A stretch of DNA of 64,000 bases, taken from the NCBI RefSeq assembly GCF_002847525.1, contig NZ_PKKM01000006.1:111819-175818 (forward strand). Direction: 5' to 3'. The notes under the pieces were generated by a model. That model did no database searches and was not told the DNA's origin. It saw only the letters and a program-made list of their open reading frames with translations. Source of the DNA: Schaalia odontolytica (GTDB lineage Bacteria > Actinomycetota > Actinomycetes > Actinomycetales > Actinomycetaceae). The translations under genes and the position numbers were made by a program. This document shows, in pieces, positions 35,959 through 46,411 of the stretch (positions within the stretch are counted from its first letter, which is position 1; each line of letters opens with the position of its first letter).

Positions 35959-37479
35959 TTAGTCGCTCGTGACCTCGTCGAGGTCGGAGCGAGCCGTGTT
36001 CACCAGCGGGATGTCGAAGTCCGTCATCGCCGCCATCCACTTGGCGAAGGAGTGATCCCCGCGCTCACGCAGCTGCAGGTACAGGTTGGTGGCCAGCTCC
36101 CTGCGGATCTCGTCGTAGACGGGCACGGTGTACACGTTGTTCATCTCGGCCGGATCCAGGCGCAGGTCGTAGAGCTCGTTGATCGACTCGGGGTTGATGA
36201 CGAGCTTGAAGTCCCGCGTGCGCAGCATGCGCTGCTGGAGGGGGAAGTGGTGGCCGTGGAACTCGCACACGATGTCCTCGCGCCAGCCTTCGACGTCCCC
36301 GCCGCGCGTCAGGTCCACGATCGAGCGACCGTCCTCCACGAGCGAGGTGTCCAGGCCAGCGATGTCGAGCACCGTGGCCGGCAGGTCGATGAGGGAGACG
36401 AATGCGTCGGAGCGTCCCACGGTCGAGACGCCGGGGATGTGGGCGATGAAGGGCACGTTGTAGATGTCGTCGTACATCATCGGACCCTTGTCGTTGAGAC
36501 GGTGAGAGCCCGTGAACTCACCGTGGTCCGCGCAGAAGAAGACCGCCGTGTCGTCCAGGATGCCTAGCTCGCGCGCCACGTCCATGATGCGCCCGATCTC
36601 GAAGTCGATCATGGCCGTGTAGCCCCAGTAGACCGCGATGAGCTTCTTCCACTGCTCGTTCGTGAACGAGGACGTGGACCAGTAGGTCGCGTAGTTCTCC
36701 TGGATCGGGGGCTTGCCGATGAGGGAGTCGCCGAAGTTTTCCGGCAGCTCGACGTCGTCGGGATTGATGAGGTCGAACCACTCGTCGGGCAGGAAGTAGG
36801 GCAGGTGGGGGCCGAAGAAGTGCACGTCGAGGCAGAAGGGCTGCTTCGAGTCCTTCCAGTCGGCCGCGTACTCGCGAAGCTTCTCGATCGCCCGGTCGGC
36901 CAGGAAGCGCTCGAAGGTGGCCTCCTCGGGCTGGTCGAGGCGTGCGGCGATGATGTGGCCATCGCGCCCGCCGGGCAGCTTGCCGCGCCACAGGTCGTGC
37001 GCGCGCACCGGCGGGAGGTTGTTGGCCTCGAGCCAGGCGACGTACTTCTCGTTGGCGACCGGGTTTTCGGCACCCCAGTAGGTGTCGTCGTCTGCGCCGA
37101 ACTTGTCGGGCAGGTTGTAGCCGCAGTGGTATTTGCCGACGATGCCGACGTTGTAACCGGCATCGCGCAGCTCCTGCGTGTACGTCCACGTGCCCTCGGG
37201 GATCGAGACCTGGTAGGCGATGTTCCACTCGGGGTTGGCCAGCACCTGGTGCTTGCCCGGGCGCTTGCCGGTCAGGAGCGAGGCGCGCGCCGGCGTGCAG
37301 ATAGCCGTGGGGGTGAAGCAGTGGGTGAAGGCGAAGCCCGATTCGCCCATCGCGTCGATGACGGGGGTTTGCGCGTGGGGGTTGCCCAGGCAGCCGATTG
37401 TGTCGGTGCGGTGCTGGTCGGTCATGATGACCAGGACGTTGCGTACGTTGTCGGGGATATCCCGCGGTGTGTGGGTCAT
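35959..37479 (-). CDS. Cys-type sulfatase (formylglycine-dependent)
   Basis: This arylsulfatase-superfamily hydrolase of 506 aa cleaves sulfate esters. The active-site motif CTPARASLLTGKRPG (Cys61) is the formylglycine site of Cys-type sulfatases. Metal ligands are seen in VIMTDQHR (Asp21-Gln22 region) and FFCADHGEFTGSH. A Lys-His pair GKYHCGY follows the core. No signal peptide is present, so the enzyme is predicted to be cytoplasmic and to act on an imported substrate. ATG 37479 has AAGGAG eight bases upstream; an upstream in-frame start at 37530 is less likely. The substrate class (choline sulfate, sugar sulfate or aryl sulfate) cannot be set from sequence. Confidence 0.93.
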   Translation of the reverse strand: MTHTPRDIPDNVRNVLVIMTDQHRTDTIGCLGNPHAQTPVIDAMGESGFAFTHCFTPTAICTPARASLLTGKRPGKHQVLANPEWNIAYQVSIPEGTWTYTQELRDAGYNVGIVGKYHCGYNLPDKFGADDDTYWGAENPVANEKYVAWLEANNLPPVRAHDLWRGKLPGGRDGHIIAARLDQPEEATFERFLADRAIEKLREYAADWKDSKQPFCLDVHFFGPHLPYFLPDEWFDLINPDDVELPENFGDSLIGKPPIQENYATYWSTSSFTNEQWKKLIAVYWGYTAMIDFEIGRIMDVARELGILDDTAVFFCADHGEFTGSHRLNDKGPMMYDDIYNVPFIAHIPGVSTVGRSDAFVSLIDLPATVLDIAGLDTSLVEDGRSIVDLTRGGDVEGWREDIVCEFHGHHFPLQQRMLRTRDFKLVINPESINELYDLRLDPAEMNNVYTVPVYDEIRRELATNLYLQLRERGDHSFAKWMAAMTDFDIPLVNTARSDLDEVTSD

Positions 37480-37550
37480 CAGTGACTCCTTCTCCCAGTG
37501 GCGGGCGACGAACAGCGTACGCTCGCTCACACTTCACTGTACGCGCATGG

Positions 37551-37577
37551 TTTTGCGTCCACTGAGACGGACAAAAA
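37551..37577. promoter_or_regulatory. Inverted repeat upstream of the sulfatase gene
   Basis: TTTTGCGTCC (37551-37560) and GGACAAAAA (37569-37577) form an imperfect inverted repeat with an 8-base spacer, 72 bases before the sulfatase start. It is a possible operator for the ROK repressor encoded downstream. Confidence 0.3.
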
Positions 37578-37608
37578 GACTCAGAGTGAGCCGCATTACC
37601 AATTGGGT

Positions 37609-38460
37609 TTATCGTGACTGGATGACGAACTCCGGGTTTGGAGCGTCTGTCACCTCAACCGAATCGGCCTCGATGACGAGCGCCTTCGTGCCGCGCACCC
37701 GCAGCGTGCCGCTCACGCGCACCCAGCTGTCCGCCTCGGGAGTGGGGCCGCTCCAACGCACCGCGAAACCGACTGGGTAGGCGTCAGCCGCGCAGCACCA
37801 GATCGCCATGCGCGCCACCGCGAAGCTCTCTTCCTCCGTCACTCGGGGGATCGAGGCCTGCCCGCGCGCCGCCTCCGGGCTCACCACGAAACCGACGAGG
37901 TCGATGTGTTGGCCGTCGTGGGCGCGCCCGTTGGCGATCAACTCCTCAACCTGGCTGTAGAAGTTATCCGTCGTCAGCTCAAGCGTCCCCGTCGATGGCA
38001 CCTGAGACGTGTTCCCGCTCTGGCTAGTAGTGGCGGGGGAAGCGTCGCCCTCCGAAGAGGAAGATGACGCGGAGGTGCCCTCGTCATCCCCGGCGTCGAG
38101 GCCGGAGGCCGGGCCCGCATCGGCCCCGCGGGCGCTCCACGCGGTGGACGCCAACTCCGACGGAGAGACTCGGAAGGGGAGAACGATGAGAGCGCTCGCC
38201 AGAAGCGCGACCAGGGCACGCGTCAGTGCGCGACGACCGTGCTCGGTGTCGGTGTGCTCGTGCTCGCCCGCCCCAAGCCGAGCGGACAAGGCGAGCGAAC
38301 AGGCAAGCAAGCCGGCCCCCGAGACGATGATCCCCAGGCGTGCGGATGGGGGAACGAAGGACGCGTAGCGGCCCGACAGCGACAGCCAGAGCAGTCCGGC
38401 ACCCAGGCCGGCCAGCGACAGGGACTCCGCAACCGGAGCGAGGCGATCAAGAAGCTTCAT
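37609..38460 (-). CDS. TIGR03943-type putative permease partner (YcgQ-like, DUF1980)
   Basis: A 283 aa membrane protein. Two to three hydrophobic helices occupy the N-terminal 90 residues. A Ser/Asp/Glu-rich disordered linker (about 110-165) follows, then a conserved soluble domain with DGQHIDLVGFVV, WCCAADAYPVGFAV and the VEV-type end. WCCAADA is typical of the YcgQ family, which always sits with a YcgR/UPF0718 permease. In Bacillus the pair is under zinc-uptake regulation, so a metal-linked role is likely but not shown here. The ATG overlaps the permease stop. Confidence 0.83.
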   Translation of the reverse strand: MKLLDRLAPVAESLSLAGLGAGLLWLSLSGRYASFVPPSARLGIIVSGAGLLACSLALSARLGAGEHEHTDTEHGRRALTRALVALLASALIVLPFRVSPSELASTAWSARGADAGPASGLDAGDDEGTSASSSSSEGDASPATTSQSGNTSQVPSTGTLELTTDNFYSQVEELIANGRAHDGQHIDLVGFVVSPEAARGQASIPRVTEEESFAVARMAIWCCAADAYPVGFAVRWSGPTPEADSWVRVSGTLRVRGTKALVIEADSVEVTDAPNPEFVIQSR

Positions 38461-39467
38461 GCGAGCACCCCCGCCCACCAGGCGCAGCCAATCACGAGCG
38501 CAGCTACCGCCGTCACCGTCATGAACAAACGAGCCACGAAAGCGCCGCGGAATTGCGAAGCGAGGAGGGCCACGTTCTTCACGTCCATCATCGGCCCGTA
38601 GACCATGAATCCCATGAGCGCGCCGGTTGGGGCGAGAGATGCGAGGGATCGGGCGATGACCGCGTCAGAAGACGAACACAGGGAGAGGGCGAAACCAGCA
38701 CCCATCATGAGCGCCAGCGCACCAGCTGCCGGCATGCCTGCGAGGAGAGATGACACCGGCCAGAAGACCTGAGCAAGCGTCGAGGCGGCGACTCCGCCCA
38801 GCAGGTAGGGGAGAATCCTGCCGAAAGATTGACCCGTTGCGCCCAGCACGCCCGAGAACGATCGATCTGGGACCGCGCAGCCGCCCTCGCACCCGCAGGT
38901 ATCGCCTTCATGGAGATCATGATCCTCGCGCAGTGCGCGCGGAGCGGAGAACAACATGGACAGGCCGACGGTGAGCGCGACGATGATACTCAACCCGATA
39001 CGCGCCACCACTAACGACCACGACCCAAAGGCGTAATAGGTCGAGGCGATCACCAGGGGATTAATTGCAGGGGACGCCAGCATGAGGGTTGTTGCAGCCG
39101 ACAGCGGAACACCCTTGCGTAGCAGCGAACGGAAAATCGGCACCGCCGAGCAATCGCACACCGGCAGGAGGAATGCCGCGACGAGGGCGGCAAACACGGA
39201 GGCGACCGGGTTCGTCGGGAATACGCGGGCGATGAGTGACGGGGAAACGAAGGCCTCGATGAGCTCTGCGACGAACACGCCCAAGAGCAAAAAGGGGATC
39301 GCCTGCAAAGTCATGCCCACGGCGATCGTCGCAGCGCGGCCAATGGGCACGCCTGTTCCGGCCAGAACGCCCTGCGCCGCCCACACGGTGATCAATGCCA
39401 CCAGGACAAACGCGCCGATCAGTGCGCCCCACGGGCGCGCCGGGCTCTTCGTTTCCATCACACTCAC
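38457..39467 (-). CDS. UPF0718/YcgR-like permease (DUF318)
   Basis: A membrane protein of 336 aa with about eight helices. Family marks are PVCDCSAVPIFRSL in the third helix region, LASPAINPLVIAST, and a second-half repeat with GFALSLCSSSDA. A Cys/His-rich cytoplasmic loop, HDLHEGDTCGCEGGC (about 187-201), may bind a metal. Together with the overlapping YcgQ-like gene it forms a two-component transporter of unknown substrate. Start choices are GTG 39467, GTG 39461 and ATG 39458; all give the same mature helices and none has a clear ribosome site advantage. Confidence 0.85.
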   Translation of the reverse strand: MSVMETKSPARPWGALIGAFVLVALITVWAAQGVLAGTGVPIGRAATIAVGMTLQAIPFLLLGVFVAELIEAFVSPSLIARVFPTNPVASVFAALVAAFLLPVCDCSAVPIFRSLLRKGVPLSAATTLMLASPAINPLVIASTYYAFGSWSLVVARIGLSIIVALTVGLSMLFSAPRALREDHDLHEGDTCGCEGGCAVPDRSFSGVLGATGQSFGRILPYLLGGVAASTLAQVFWPVSSLLAGMPAAGALALMMGAGFALSLCSSSDAVIARSLASLAPTGALMGFMVYGPMMDVKNVALLASQFRGAFVARLFMTVTAVAALVIGCAWWAGVLA

Positions 39468-39593
39468 CCCACAACTCTAGGGCAGTGGCGGCGGGCCGAG
39501 GCCGACCACGCGCCGGGCGACACTCTGTGCGCTGTGGGCAGAGAGACTCGCCGCCCGGTGGGCGTACCGATGTTTCTTCGCTACACTGGTTTT

Positions 39594-39822
39594 TCGCTAC
39601 GATCCGGCCCGCTTCAGCGGGGTATCACCGGGGAGCATCCGGAAGAAAGAGGAACGCGAAAGCCGGCCACGGCCTCGTACCCTCCAGTAGAACCGGACGG
39701 GAGGGCCCGACACAGCCCCAACGAAGCGGCCGCACCCGGCGAGGGAGCGGCAAGCGGGGTGGTACCGCGGGTGCCGGCGACGCCGGTCCTCGTCCCTGTA
39801 TAGGCGCGAGACGAGGACACTC
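39594..39822 (+). promoter_or_regulatory. Translational T-box riboswitch of ileS (ultrashort stem I)
   Basis: The leader senses uncharged tRNA-Ile. An isoleucine specifier ATC (39624-39626) lies in GGTATCACCGG within a very short stem I. The T-box core GGTGGTACCGCG (39758-39769) binds the tRNA 3' end. GTCCTCGTC (39786-39794) pairs with GACGAGGAC (39810-39818), which hides the ribosome site GAGGA before ATG 39823. So the switch works on translation, not termination, as in other actinobacterial ileS leaders. The 5' edge is approximate. Confidence 0.88.
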
Positions 39823-43098
<3,276 letters not shown>

Positions 43099-43115
43099 GT
43101 GCTGTCGCTACTCAG

Positions 43116-43194
43116 GCGGGCGGGCTGCGCGAAAGCGCGGCCCGCCCGCATGCATAGGTTGGGGCCGGGAGGAAAATCTCCCGGCCCCAACCTT
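43116..43194. terminator. Two stacked hairpins between ileS and a converging gene
   Basis: The first stem is GCGGGCGGGC-T-GCGC (43116-43130) with its complement at 43135-43149 around GAAA. The second is AGGTTGGGGCCGGGAG (43156-43171) with a perfect complement at 43178-43193. Both lie between converging genes and can serve both strands. Confidence 0.8.
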
Positions 43195-43219
43195 GTGCGT
43201 TGATCAGATGGAAATTTCG

Positions 43220-43699
43220 TTAGGGAACATCGATGTCAGCACGCTCCAAGATGACCTTCTTGGTGACTCCCAGCGCTGTCACGCTGTAGGAGATAGTGTC
43301 GTCGGAGTAGGTGAAGGTCTTGGTCTCGTCAGAGGATGCAAGAATTGCAGATCCGGTTTTTTCTGTATCGTTGACGGAATCCCACGTGTACGGTGTCTTC
43401 GAATCTGTCGGGGCAATGTAGCTACCCGCCCAGTACAGAGCGTCACTGTCGGACGTGTGCCAGTAGATCTCGATGGTGTCAGCGGTGACTCTAGCGATCT
43501 GGTAGCTGTCTTCGTTCGGGTTCTTTTCTTTCCAGGTGCCCGTCAGGTTCGCCGGTGTGGCCGGGGATTCGGTAGTAGGTGCGGCCGAGCTAACTGGCTG
43601 GTTTGGCGTGTTCGAAGCCGAGCTTTCAGTAGTGTTTGAGCATGCTCCGAGGGTAGCGAGTGCAATGATGCACGCTCCAGCAATGATCGCTTGTTTCAT
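43220..43699 (-). CDS. Small predicted lipoprotein
   Basis: A 159 aa exported lipoprotein. The signal peptide ends in a lipobox LGAC (about 17-20), followed by a Ser/Thr/Asn/Pro-rich linker. The mature part (about 50-159) looks like a single beta-rich domain with LTGTWKEKNPNEDSYQIARV, IEIYWHTSDSDALYWAGSY and TKTFTYSDDTISYSV. GGAGG precedes the ATG at 43699. The composition is clearly more AT-rich and Asn/Thr-rich than the neighbours, which hints at transfer. No function is recognised. An iteron array lies 209 bases upstream. Confidence 0.82.
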   Translation of the reverse strand: MKQAIIAGACIIALATLGACSNTTESSASNTPNQPVSSAAPTTESPATPANLTGTWKEKNPNEDSYQIARVTADTIEIYWHTSDSDALYWAGSYIAPTDSKTPYTWDSVNDTEKTGSAILASSDETKTFTYSDDTISYSVTALGVTKKVILERADIDVP

Positions 43700-43907
43700 G
43701 GGTGCCTCCGTGGCAATTGATGCGTGATGGGGTCACGCGCCTGCGTGGATGATGACACCCTAACCTGAATAGTTAATGTGTAATTACTGTTGTGACGGCG
43801 TGTTGTTCTTACCCGTGAAGCAGTCTGAGAATGTGGAGGTATCCTCGTGGCCATTTTGTCGTTCGGAGTGCTGCAGTGCCTCCGGAAAGTGGTGGTGACG
43901 ATGATGC

Positions 43908-43985
43908 GGATAGGTTACGAGCATGTGGATAGGTTAATAACCTATCCGTATCTGCATAACCTATCCGCAAGCGCACAACCTATCC
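43908..43985. repeat. Array of five GGATAGGTTA iterons with 19-bp spacing
   Basis: Two direct copies of GGATAGGTTA lie at 43908 and 43927. They are followed by inverted copies TAACCTATCC at 43938 and 43957, and CAACCTATCC at 43976. Same-direction copies are exactly 19 bases apart. The two central copies form a perfect palindrome around one A (43937). A shared G follows each inverted copy (CCTATCCG). A related CCTATCCG recurs at 44428-44435 before the bL12-CTD-like gene. It is probably a multi-site operator. Nothing else is seen in 43700-44013 apart from the lipoprotein promoter region. Confidence 0.85.
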
Positions 43986-44013
43986 GCATGAGCGAGCGTC
44001 ACCGGAGAAACGG

Positions 44014-44388
44014 TCACCTATGTGCCGACGCGCTGCGGGCGGCGTCGATTGCTGCCTTCGCCGTCTTCAGGCCGACGCCGGTGCGGTCCCGGTAGGCCTT
44101 GACGGCGTAGAGAGTCCTGCCCTCGGCGATCATCTGGAGTTCGGCTGCGCTCAGCTCCGGGAACGAGGCCGAGGCCGGGTTGGGTGCACCGGCTGGAAAG
44201 GCGGGACCTGAGGCCTGCGGGACCGCTGCCTCGGGGGCGGGGGAGGAGGAGCCGGCGAGAGCCGTGACCCCAGCGTCCGCGTAAGCGGCACGCAGTCGCG
44301 CCTCGAGGTTCGCGACCTGTTCCTTCAGCTGGCGGTTTTCGGCGCGCAGCTCTTCGATTTCGCTGGCCTGACCAAACCACTTACCCAC
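44014..44388 (-). CDS. Coiled-coil protein with bL12 C-terminal-like domain
   Basis: A 124 aa protein. The N-terminal part (ASEIEELRAENRQLKEQVANLEARL) is a heptad coiled coil. A Pro/Ala/Ser-rich linker covers about 45-80. The C-terminal 45 residues (LSAAELQMIAEG, TLYAVKAYRDRTGVGLKTAKAAID) match the fold of the ribosomal stalk bL12 C-terminal domain as found in stand-alone proteins. GTG 44388 has AAGGAGG six bases upstream. The gene is divergent from folC, and its function is unknown. Binding to translation GTPases, as for bL12, is speculative. Confidence 0.82.
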   Translation of the reverse strand: MGKWFGQASEIEELRAENRQLKEQVANLEARLRAAYADAGVTALAGSSSPAPEAAVPQASGPAFPAGAPNPASASFPELSAAELQMIAEGRTLYAVKAYRDRTGVGLKTAKAAIDAARSASAHR

Positions 44389-44621
44389 GTGTTGCCTCCT
44401 TGAGGGGAAAACCTTGATGGAAGCAATCCTATCCGTCTTCGCCGACCCGGTGCCGTCGATCGGCCTGCGGCGAATACGAAGGTTCCCGGAGACACCCGCC
44501 CCGGCCTCGTCGATGACGACGCGCGGACTGTGCGCGACAACGCGCCGTGACCGGCGGAACAAGCCGCCCGCCGCGCCTTGCCCGGTAAAATAGCGAAGAC
44601 ACTGCGAGCAGCGGAGGAAAC

Positions 44622-46292
44622 ATGGCAGGCGAATCGTTCTTCGGACAAGACCCCACCCACGAGGACCAGCAGGGCGGCATCCCGGCCGACCTGATCCCGT
44701 ACCTGGAAGCGGCCGACGAGGTCGAGGAGACCGAGGCGGGGGAGGGCGTCGACCCTCAGGCTGAGGAGGGCGAACGCGAGGCCGCGCTGCGCGCACTCGT
44801 CGAGCACTCGCTGCTGCTCGGCCCCGACCCGTCCGTCCTCGCCGAGATCGAGGGCGAGGTGGACGAGGACTTCGCCGACGACGCCGCCGAGGCACGCGAC
44901 GAGCGTGCATCCCACGAGGCCGCGCTGGCGAAGGCCGAGGAGGACGTCGCCCTGGATGCCCGCGTGCAGGAGATCTACCAGTCCATCGTCGCGCGCGCCC
45001 CCGAGCACGACATCGACCCCACGCTCGATCGCGTCAAGCTCGCCTTGGACATCCTGGGCGACCCGCAGAACTCCTACCCGTCGATCCACATCACGGGCAC
45101 GAACGGTAAGACCTCCACGTCGCGCATGATCGACTCGCTGCTCACCGCTTTCGGCATGAAGACGGGCCGCTTCACGAGCCCGCACCTGCTCGACGTGCGC
45201 GAGCGCATCTCGCTCGAGGGCCACCCGATCACGCGCGAGGGCTTCGTGCGCGCATGGGAGGACACCGAGCCCTACATCGGCATGGTGGACGAGCGCAGCT
45301 CGCAGGAGGGCGGCCCCCGTCTGTCCTTCTTCGAGGTGTTCACAATCATGGCGTACGCGGCCTTCGCCGACTACCCGGTCGACGCCGCCGTCGTCGAGGT
45401 CGGCATGGGCGGGCGCTGGGACGCCACGAACGTCATTGACGCGGGCGTCTCCGTCATCACGCCGATCGCCCTGGACCACACGAAGTGGCTCGGCTCTACG
45501 ATTGAGGAAATCGCGCGCGAAAAGGCGGGCATCATCAAGCCCGGCCAGGTTGTCGTCATCATGGCTCAGGAGGAGGAAGTCCTCGACATCCTGCTCGAGC
45601 AGGCCCGCTCCGTCGACGCGATCGCCCGCGTCGAGGGCCGCGACTTCGAGGTCGTGGATCGCCAGATGGGGGTCGGCGGCCAGATGGTCACGATCCGCAC
45701 GCCATCCGCGGTCTACGAGGACGTGTTCGTCCCGCTGTTTGGCCAGTATCAGGCCCATAACGCGGCGGCGGCCCTCGTCGCCGTCGAGGCCTTCATGGGC
45801 GGCCGCGGCCTGGACGGTCGCATCGTCGAGCAGGGCCTCATGAACGCCTCCAGCCCGGGACGCATGCAGGTCGTGCGTCATTCGCCCACGATCATCGTGG
45901 ACGCCGCGCACAACCCTGCGGGTGCGGCCACCCTGCGCGAGGCCGTGGAATCGTCCTTTGGGTTCGCGCGCATCGCGGGCGTGTACGCGGCGATGGGGGA
46001 CAAGGACGTCGAAGGCGTCCTGTCCGAGGTCGAACCCTTCATCGATCACCTCGTCGTCACGCAGATGCCGGGCGAGCGAGCAGCCGACATCGCGCGCCTG
46101 GCTGAGATCGCCGAGGAGGTCTTCGGTCCTGACCGGGTAGACGTGCGCGAGTCGCTGGCCGACGCGGTCGATCGTGCAGCCGAGGTCGCCGAGGCCGGGG
46201 CTGAACCCGCGGATCGTAGCGGAGTTCTCGTGTTTGGCTCGGTCATGCTGGCCGGGGAAATGCTGGCCCTCGCCGGTCACAGCCCACGCTAG
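44622..46292 (+). CDS. folC: Folylpolyglutamate/dihydrofolate synthase with acidic N-terminal extension
   Basis: This enzyme adds glutamate to dihydropteroate and folates. The 556 aa product is about 110 residues longer than usual. The extra N-terminal part is very acidic (runs of Glu/Asp/Ala) and probably disordered or helical. The Mur-ligase-like core begins near residue 115, with ITGTNGKTSTSRMI (about 158), TSPHLLDVRERI, VVEVGMGGRWDATN and DAAHNPAG. GGAGGAAAC precedes the ATG, and TAAAAT at 44586-44591 is a likely -10 element. The extension is in frame with no internal start of equal quality. Confidence 0.94.
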   Translation: MAGESFFGQDPTHEDQQGGIPADLIPYLEAADEVEETEAGEGVDPQAEEGEREAALRALVEHSLLLGPDPSVLAEIEGEVDEDFADDAAEARDERASHEAALAKAEEDVALDARVQEIYQSIVARAPEHDIDPTLDRVKLALDILGDPQNSYPSIHITGTNGKTSTSRMIDSLLTAFGMKTGRFTSPHLLDVRERISLEGHPITREGFVRAWEDTEPYIGMVDERSSQEGGPRLSFFEVFTIMAYAAFADYPVDAAVVEVGMGGRWDATNVIDAGVSVITPIALDHTKWLGSTIEEIAREKAGIIKPGQVVVIMAQEEEVLDILLEQARSVDAIARVEGRDFEVVDRQMGVGGQMVTIRTPSAVYEDVFVPLFGQYQAHNAAAALVAVEAFMGGRGLDGRIVEQGLMNASSPGRMQVVRHSPTIIVDAAHNPAGAATLREAVESSFGFARIAGVYAAMGDKDVEGVLSEVEPFIDHLVVTQMPGERAADIARLAEIAEEVFGPDRVDVRESLADAVDRAAEVAEAGAEPADRSGVLVFGSVMLAGEMLALAGHSPR

Positions 46293-46299
46293 GATGTAA

Positions 46300-46341
46300 C
46301 CCAACCAAGGCGGCCGCATCGTGGCGGCCGCCACGGTTGGG
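46300..46341 (+). terminator. Hairpin after folC
   Basis: CCCAACC (46300-46306) pairs with GGTTGGG (46335-46341), and inner GGCGGCC (46309-46315) pairs with GGCCGCC (46326-46332). ATTTCGT follows. Confidence 0.65.
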
Positions 46342-46411
46342 ATTTCGTGCTCAAAGGTGGCACGATTGATCACGCATACAAGTACAGATGAGCAATGTGC
46401 AAGGAGGCATC

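Noticed and set aside
43908..43985. CRISPR array
   Set aside because: Units are only 10 bases, occur in both directions and have 9-base spacers; no cas gene is nearby.
43847..44095. Plus-strand open frame of 82 codons across the iteron array
   Set aside because: It is made of the repeats and of sequence antisense to the bL12-CTD-like gene, with no ribosome site.
44325..46373. Minus-strand open frame opposite folC that continues into the bL12-CTD-like gene region
   Set aside because: It is antisense to folC. The real small gene uses a different frame with GTG 44388 and a strong ribosome site.
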